Source: Gracilaria caudata (lineage: Eukaryota; Rhodophyta; Florideophyceae; Gracilariales; Gracilariaceae). Taken from it: a DNA stretch of 13,016 nucleotides. Where the stretch lies: contig JASCIV010000590.1 of assembly GCA_030374735.1 (NCBI GenBank), forward strand, positions 1 to 13,016, read 5' to 3'. The translations under genes were made by a program, and so were the position numbers. The notes beneath the pieces are model-generated. The model saw nothing but the letters and a program-made list of their open reading frames with translations, searched no databases and was not told where the DNA came from. Below, piece by piece: positions 8,629 to 13,016 of this stretch (its first letter is position 1; each line of letters begins with the position of its first letter).

Positions 8629-8809
8629 CAGTAGCGGAGAATGCTTCTTGGTCAACCGGCAGCAATAGATAATCTGCAAACGCATCCGGGGAAGGCATCC
8701 CTTGGTAATACCCTTGTAGACCAAATTGCACCACTGCCGCCACGTTTGGCCTTTTTTGAAGAGGATCATTCCCCAAGGTCTTGGCACCGGGAAAGCTAAC
8801 ATCTTCCAC
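8624..8809 (-). CDS. Unexplained 61-codon reverse-strand frame, possible terminal exon
   Basis: A frame bounded upstream by TGA and ending in TAG encodes a normal-looking mixed sequence with no low-complexity bias. It includes residues RPNVAAVVQFGLQGYYQG followed by PSPDAFADYLLLP. It has no good ATG start (one internal Met only), so if real it would be a 3' exon or a decayed gene remnant. A GGTGAGT donor-like string sits just upstream at about 8809-8815, and an AG near 8794 could serve as an acceptor. The spacing loosely recalls the third helix and C-terminus of light-harvesting-type proteins, but the diagnostic E...GR motif is incomplete. I do not assign a family. It may be chance. Confidence 0.25.
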   Translation of the reverse strand: MEDVSFPGAKTLGNDPLQKRPNVAAVVQFGLQGYYQGMPSPDAFADYLLLPVDQEAFSATG

Positions 8810-8900
8810 TCACCGCCCCTCAACCCTCTCATCGCCGTTGAGCTCATCGCCTGACATTCGTGCTTTTCTTCGTCGACTACGCCGCCATCTACTTCGCACT

Positions 8901-10355
8901 ATGGTGAACGGTGCCTTCGCTACCTGTCCATTGCAGTGTCTTTTTCAGTCCAGAAATCATGTCGTCTCATCCAGGCGCCCAAGAAGACGACACAGAGTCT
9001 GCAGTTCTTCGGTTGACCCCCTCAAGCCGCAACCAAAACCTCCATCAGAGCCAAAGCAAAGTCCACCACGTTTGCCTACACTGATTGAGCGCACAAAAGA
9101 TTCGGTATATAAACTGGACTTGAACACCTTAGTTCTTCAGCCTGTACAAGATAGACAGTCCCCAGACCGCACTTCCCAAGAAGTCAGTCCTGTTCGTTCC
9201 CTGTTCTACACATTGCTGCCGACTGGGTACCCACACACAGTTCAGCCTGGTTATGGCTACTGGGCAATGTGGCACATTGGACGCCATGTCTTTCGGCAAT
9301 CATACTACGTTCTCGGCACAACCTCGCTCTTGGCGAGTCTAGGGCTCTCCACAGGCACGTCTTTGGCAGTTGGAGCAACTCTGAAATGGGTGCTTAAGGA
9401 CGGCCTGGGCATGGGCACCAAATTATTGTTGTCTACATCTCTGGCAAGACTTGTAGACGCCGATCCGAAACGATTTCGTATGTTGGGGGATACTATGATG
9501 TCCTGCGCTGCCCTGATAGAAGTGCTTTCAGTACTAAATCCACGATACTTTCTCGCGTTCGGAGCTATCGCCGGGCTCCTTCGTGAGGCCGCGGGCGCGA
9601 TGAGCGGCCCTGCGTACCGAGTTTTTCTTGACTCATTCGCGGGGAGAAACAACATCGGAGACGTTTCAAGTAGAGGAGAGGCGCAAGTTGTCATCGGCAA
9701 TTTGCTTGGATTGGGACTGGGGGTGATTATCAGACAAAGACTCGACACTTCGCAGAGCGGCATTCGACTGGCTGGAACTCTGGCTGCCTTTATTCCTCTC
9801 GCTGCGTCGCATCTTTTCTGTACAAGAAACGCTGTAGGTACAGTAAGACTGAGAACGCTCAACTGGCAGAGAGTGAACCTTATTCTCGATTCGTATTTGA
9901 AGGACGGATCTGTCCCGGGTGTGGAGATCGTCAACCGGTCCGAACGCCTGCTGCCGATTGGGAAGGCAAGACGATTGCGTAGTCGAATCATTTGTGGTGC
10001 TAGTCTTCGGGAGTTTGAACATGTCGCGGACCAAGTCGTGTATATGGTGAAGGAAATGAAGCAAGAAAATGTCATTGTAGTGTATGACGGAATGAAGGTG
10101 GGTGTGATACTCGGAGATGAAGCCAGGGTGAGCGATATGTTGTTTGGCCTCCTGTGGGCAAAGAAACTTCTCGACCTCACGAACATAGGGAGTGAGCCAG
10201 GATTGCGTATACATTTCTTACGACAAAGTCTCGATTGGGCAAAACGGAATCTCGAACTCTTTGAAGAAAGGATGAATGACAAAGGTTGGTCGCTTGAGAA
10301 ATTGTTGATTCCCCTAGGAAAGTCGAGGTATCTGGTGAGCAATACCAATCGGTGA
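8901..10355 (+). CDS. RUS family protein (root UV-B sensitive / DUF647), probably plastid-targeted
   Basis: A 484-residue protein of the DUF647 (RUS) family, known in plants as RUS1-RUS6 with roles in UV-B response, seedling development and, for some members, plastids. Biochemical activity is not established. Residues 1 to about 40 are poor in acidic residues and rich in Arg/Ser, with a Val-Cys-Ser-Ser-Ser site that looks like a transit-peptide cleavage region. The family core spans roughly 95-285: LPTGYP at 106-111, W163 with Lys-Asp-Gly at 166-168 and a following Gly-Met-Gly, the Asp-Pro-Lys-Arg-Phe-Arg segment, and Asn-Asn-Ile-Gly-Asp at 250-254. Hydrophobic stretches such as LGLGLGVII and GTLAAFIPLAA suggest membrane association. 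The C-terminal 160 residues form an alpha/beta-like region. ATG 8901 is the first Met in the frame, which stays open about 40 codons upstream. No intron is needed. The gene is divergent from the chromatin-reader gene. Confidence 0.9.
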   Translation: MVNGAFATCPLQCLFQSRNHVVSSRRPRRRHRVCSSSVDPLKPQPKPPSEPKQSPPRLPTLIERTKDSVYKLDLNTLVLQPVQDRQSPDRTSQEVSPVRSLFYTLLPTGYPHTVQPGYGYWAMWHIGRHVFRQSYYVLGTTSLLASLGLSTGTSLAVGATLKWVLKDGLGMGTKLLLSTSLARLVDADPKRFRMLGDTMMSCAALIEVLSVLNPRYFLAFGAIAGLLREAAGAMSGPAYRVFLDSFAGRNNIGDVSSRGEAQVVIGNLLGLGLGVIIRQRLDTSQSGIRLAGTLAAFIPLAASHLFCTRNAVGTVRLRTLNWQRVNLILDSYLKDGSVPGVEIVNRSERLLPIGKARRLRSRIICGASLREFEHVADQVVYMVKEMKQENVIVVYDGMKVGVILGDEARVSDMLFGLLWAKKLLDLTNIGSEPGLRIHFLRQSLDWAKRNLELFEERMNDKGWSLEKLLIPLGKSRYLVSNTNR

Positions 10356-10686
10356 AATCTACTGGCCCAGAACACTTACCCTTGCTAAGTCCTTCTTGAC
10401 TAAACACACACCCAAGAGATACGACTTTTCCTCGCAGGAACTCCCACTTGGAAAGCATTATACACAGTTGTGAAGGGAACGATCGAAAACGAACCGGATT
10501 GTCTAATGTGCTAATTCTCATCATCCTCACTTTTGCCATTGATAAGTTTTGAAAGTGGATGATATTGCGTCGAGGTCGTGCCGCTGGTGAGCACATCATC
10601 CCAAAGTGAGTGAATGAAGTGTCTACGGCAACCGCAGCTCTTTGGCACTTAAAGCGCTGTACCAATGTACAACCATTGTGCACTGG
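10356..10686. other. Intergenic region / possible 5' leader
   Basis: The region follows the RUS stop and holds its 3' UTR. It contains two donor-like strings on the plus strand, GTGAGC at 10587 and GTGAGT at 10606, and an acceptor-like GCAACCGCAG ending at 10637. A short intron could therefore lie in the leader of the next gene. No polyadenylation hexamer or RNA gene was recognised. Confidence 0.4.
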
Positions 10687-11294
10687 ATGGGCAAGGAAAA
10701 CGCTGAAAACCTTGAGCAGCCCCATCTCTTACGTACCCCGGCTGTCCCACTGACTCTTGGTGGTCTCGTTGAAGCTCTCTGCATGCCTCCAACGGACACG
10801 TTGTCCTTCCACCTCGATTCTTGCCATACGATTTGCGTTTTGGACTTGAAGGAATTGAAAGTGGAAGTTGCTGGGCTACTGTCAGAGGAGGGAAAGATTG
10901 TTCAACGACGAATGCTAAACATGGCATTGAGGTGTGCGTGAGTCAGGGAGTGTAGGAATGAAGTGGATCTCCAAGCCTTGGAGTCCAAGGGTAGCGTCTC
11001 TATGTAGACAAGGTAACGCCAGCTTCGTGGTTCAAATTCTGCGCTATTTACGCTTCCTCTAGGGGCCTTCGGTAAATAAATGCTCACCCCTAGCGCTCCC
11101 CCTGTAATTTGCAAACCAGCGCGTTAGCTTTGCACGGGCATGTTGTTTCAAATCTCTGTCCCAGAACAGACTTGTCAAAGAATTTGTGGGCTCTCACCTC
11201 CTTACTACAAACTTTAGACATCTTCGTTTTCAGGCCCATTGAGCGCCGCTCACTGCAACCATTCCGCTATGAGCGGCCCACCACCAACTTCTAG
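10687..11294 (+). CDS. Tentative small two-exon gene, unknown function (103 aa if spliced)
   Basis: Exon 1 from ATG 10687 encodes about 83 mixed, helix-prone residues. Unspliced, it stops at TGA 10939-10941 (84 aa). That TGA sits inside a perfect GTGAGT donor starting at 10938. A strong acceptor, a pyrimidine-rich stretch ending in TTTTCAG, closes at 11233 with a branch-like TTACTAC about 30 nt upstream. Splicing the 296-nt intron keeps the frame and adds a basic/aromatic tail ending at TAG 11294. The ATG lacks a purine at -3, and the frame is open upstream to 10618, so an earlier start exon is possible. No family is recognised. The gene is in the same orientation as RUS, 331 bp downstream. 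The second exon overlaps the possible start of the next frame at 11269. The unspliced 84-aa reading is the simpler alternative. Confidence 0.35.
10938..11233 (+). other. Candidate intron, or intergenic spacer with AATAAA
   Basis: The interval is bounded by GTGAGT and TTTTCAG and contains no coding frame of note. An AATAAA hexamer at 11075-11080 would serve as a polyadenylation signal if exon 1 is instead a complete 84-aa gene ending at 10941. The two readings exclude each other for any one transcript. A GGTTCAAATTC string at 11029-11039 resembles a tRNA T-loop but no cloverleaf forms. Confidence 0.35.
11075..11080 (+). terminator. Possible polyadenylation signal AATAAA
   Basis: A canonical AATAAA hexamer lies 134 nt after the unspliced stop at 10941. 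It would fit the 3' end of the short plus-strand gene if no splicing occurs. A single hexamer is weak evidence on its own. Confidence 0.3.
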
Positions 11295-12153
11295 CAAACA
11301 AAGGACTCCACAATCTCCTCAGAATTCTTCCCAACAAATACCTCACTTGTCTTCGTCGCAGCTTCCGCATGCCTCATCATCACAACTAGCCCTACACGCA
11401 ACCTGACCTCCTCCTCGACCCGCGTCACACACACCACGATACTACCGCTCTTCTGGTCCAAGTTGTTCCGCTTCCATTGGATGGACTCCGCGAACTGCAG
11501 CTTCTCCACATGCGCTGCAAAGAAACTACCGTCCTGTGCCCCGAAGCGGAAGTCCGCGGTTGAAATCTGTGCCTTCTTTATCCAAACCAGCCAAAACTGC
11601 GCCCATTTCTATCAGTCCCTCAGCTCCGAACACACCATCATGGCTCAAAGGCACCTATAAGCCCCAACCACCATCTGCTACCCCGCTTTCTACAGTTGAG
11701 CAGTGGTGTGAACATCGGATAGCGGCCATCAAGGCCACAGTCGAAGATACTGCGTCGGAAGGAAATGCAGATGAGATACCAGAGCTTCGAAAGGTAATGA
11801 CGGATCTAGATTCGAAGAGCGTCCCGAACGAAATTCAAGTCATCCGAGGTCTTCGAAAAGACTATTGGAGAGCCTTGGAGAGACAAAAAAAAGCCTTGAA
11901 CGAACTGCGGAAGGCGGAGCGCGAAGTTATGCGCATAGATCCTCCTGCGATGCATATTGAAAGCAAAATTAGTAGGCTTCGAAGATATGCGAAGTTCATT
12001 GAAAGTGGGTGGACGGACGAAGATGTTTTAGATGTCAATAAATCGAGCAAGGCGGCCACTGCAAAAGGCGAAGACATTCTCGTGAAGACTGAAAACGAGA
12101 TAATGCCAGGGAACCACGTGCAGACGGGGCATGATGTCAAGGAAGCCTCCTAG
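11269..12153 (+). CDS. Ser/Pro-rich coiled-coil protein of unknown function, frame interrupted by TGA at 11404
   Basis: From ATG 11269 (G at -3) the frame encodes 45 Ser/Gln/Pro-rich residues to TGA at 11404-11406. The same frame is then open from 11407 to the stop at 12151-12153 (248 codons). The part after the TGA starts with a Ser/Pro/Arg linker of about 95 residues, then a charged helical region with heptad-like Lys/Arg/Glu/Leu spacing (around 11838-11940) typical of a coiled coil, and an acidic/polar tail. The composition on both sides of the TGA matches (Ser, Pro, Gln linker), suggesting one original frame. No good GT donor is visible between 11269 and the TGA, so a simple intron removal is not obvious. 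Options are a non-canonical intron, an upstream exon joining after the TGA, a sequencing error, or a nonsense mutation. No family is recognised. The C-terminal part (about 11640-12153) is confidently coding in style. Confidence 0.55.
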
Positions 12154-12986
12154 CAGTGTACATCATGGTATCCGCCGTTCAAGCATTTCAATCGGGCGCC
12201 TGCAGTCTGAGAGAGCGTTCTGCGCGTATACCAACCACCCTTTGAGGTCGCGAAACTTCTCAGCTTGTGCATAAATCACACGAACCATATGTTTGAGCCG
12301 TGACTGAGAGGAGTACGGCCGACCTGTCTTCTCTCAAGCGACGTTTTACTCTCTCACTTCTTATCAAACGTATGGCGTCTTTCACGGTGTGCTGGTCCCA
12401 AAAGCCACTGTTTTTCTTCAAGAAAAACTACAGTTGTTAACAGTTAATAGTCACAACCGCTCTACAATTTTGCTGTCGCGTTTTTTAGGTGAACCGTACT
12501 AAGTGCAGTATGCAGCTGAGTCGTTTTGTGGAAAAGAGCAGTTGTACCTTACACAATCCCACCAACTGAGATTAAGTCAGACATCATGTGCCCATTTTAT
12601 CCAATACAAAGTCGTATTGCCCTAAGAAAAGCAATAATCTCCTTTCTACGAAGCAAGACGGTTTTCAAAACCGATATGTTGACCGATATATATATTCCAA
12701 TACGATCATTGCAAGCCAACGTATTGCGACAGACCCCTGTATATACCGTCACCTGCCGTATACCGAGGAACGGGGCCCTGGGCTTAGTGTGGAAAGACCA
12801 GACATGTGAGAAGCTATGCAGACAGATCGAATCTTAGAGACTAACTGAGGTTGGAGAAGACTACAACTGCACGCCTTTTATATTGTGACAAGGTTGTTTT
12901 GAGTTACTAGAATTCATCGGACAGTTTCTGAAACAAGGCTCTTGCATAACTTCGTCTTCGTCTTCACTCAGTCTTGCCTTCCCAAA
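12154..12986. other. Intergenic region with no confident gene
   Basis: The region is AT-richer than the genes. One plus-strand frame (ATG 12586 to stop 12837, 83 codons) overlaps a second open frame in another phase (12588-12809). Neither shows a motif, so neither is annotated as a gene. Within it are an HSE-like palindrome (12410-12428), a pair of ACCGATAT direct repeats 12 bp apart (12670 and 12682), a TATATATAT run (12687-12695) and a TTTTATATT string (12876-12884). The last 30 bases before 12987 are pyrimidine-rich, like a leader. Confidence 0.5.
12410..12428. promoter_or_regulatory. Palindrome containing heat-shock-element-like TTCnnGAA
   Basis: GTTTTTCTTCAAGAAAAAC has two perfect 9-bp arms around one central C, and its core reads TTC-AA-GAA, the tail-to-tail unit of a heat shock element. 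A nearby CAGTTGTTAACAGTT string is MYB-site-like. It is 560 bp from the next possible start, so its target is unclear. Confidence 0.3.
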
Positions 12987-13016
12987 ATGAAACTTGCAAC
13001 TGAAGTCCTCAAGTTT
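12987..13016 (+). CDS. Possible start of a gene running off the window (10 codons)
   Basis: An ATG with A at -3 (CCAAAATGAAA) follows a pyrimidine-rich leader with a repeated CTTCGT motif, and the frame stays open for the last ten codons (Met-Lys-Leu-Ala-Thr...). A TTTTATATT string lies about 100 bp upstream. Ten codons are too few to identify a product. Confidence 0.3.
   Translation, partial: MKLATEVLKF

Larger units (their letters stand above)
8219..8900. promoter_or_regulatory. Divergent intergenic region (shared promoter region)
   Basis: The 682 bp between two divergently oriented start codons must carry the promoters of both the chromatin-reader gene (-) and the RUS gene (+). It holds two CACGTG G-boxes, a perfect 17-bp palindrome, a possible 5'-UTR intron on the minus strand and an unexplained minus-strand frame (8624-8809). 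The last 45 bases before the RUS start are pyrimidine-rich, like a short leader. No convincing TATA box was found for either side. Confidence 0.6.

Noticed and set aside
8593..8847. 84-codon minus-strand frame starting with ATG at 8847
   Set aside because: It overlaps the more protein-like 8624-8809 frame in another phase. On its own it shows no motif, though its ATG could supply a start for a spliced product.
9305..10375. 356-codon minus-strand frame opposite the RUS gene
   Set aside because: It is antisense to the conserved DUF647 core, has no recognisable domain, and is explained by codon bias of the real gene.
10990..11048. Possible tRNA with GGTTCAAATTC T-loop-like string and TAGCG/CGCTA pairing
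   Set aside because: The outer pairs would enclose only about 59 nt, the T-stem does not pair, the D-arm is too small, and no anticodon arm forms.
12526..12837. 103-codon plus-strand frame near the right end
   Set aside because: It needs a TTG start (the first ATG is at 12586), a second frame is open over the same bases, and no motif is visible.

Overview
The window looks like nuclear DNA of an intron-poor, compactly organised eukaryote. Long uninterrupted coding frames with eukaryotic protein families (C2H2 zinc fingers, ADD/PHD fingers, the RUS/DUF647 family) lie on both strands. There are no bacterial-type operons, and a few GT-AG splice-like signals can be seen. One gene appears to encode a plastid-targeted RUS protein, so the host is probably photosynthetic. 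A red alga is the lineage I find most compatible (few introns, roughly balanced GC, short intergenic gaps), but this is an inference and not proven by the sequence.

Layout: (1) 1-2611 (+), a C2H2 transcription-factor-like gene. It has a very long His/Gln/Pro/Ser-rich N-terminus and five zinc fingers at the extreme C-terminus, and it may be cut at its 5' end by the window edge. (2) 2612-3616, a gene-poor interval between convergent genes. (3) 3617-8218 (-), a 1533-residue putative chromatin reader. It has a disordered, basic N-terminal half, a GATA-like finger and a C8 PHD-like finger that together resemble an ADD domain split by about 250 residues, and a C-terminal PHD plus an NSD-like Cys/His-rich finger. 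(4) 8219-8900, a divergent intergenic region with two CACGTG G-boxes, a perfect 17-bp palindrome, a possible 5'-UTR intron of gene 3 and an unexplained short reverse-strand reading frame. (5) 8901-10355 (+), a RUS-family (DUF647) protein with a likely plastid transit peptide. (6) 10687-11294 (+), a tentative small two-exon gene. (7) 11269-12153 (+), a Ser/Pro-rich plus coiled-coil protein whose frame is broken by one TGA at 11404. (8) 12154-12986, mostly non-coding, leading to a possible new start codon at 12987.

The genes do not form an obvious pathway. The most interesting items are the split ADD-like module, the TGA-interrupted coiled-coil gene with a competing antisense frame, and the strongly strand-asymmetric CAN-triplet tract in the zinc-finger gene. 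No mobile element, CRISPR array, rRNA or convincing tRNA was seen.
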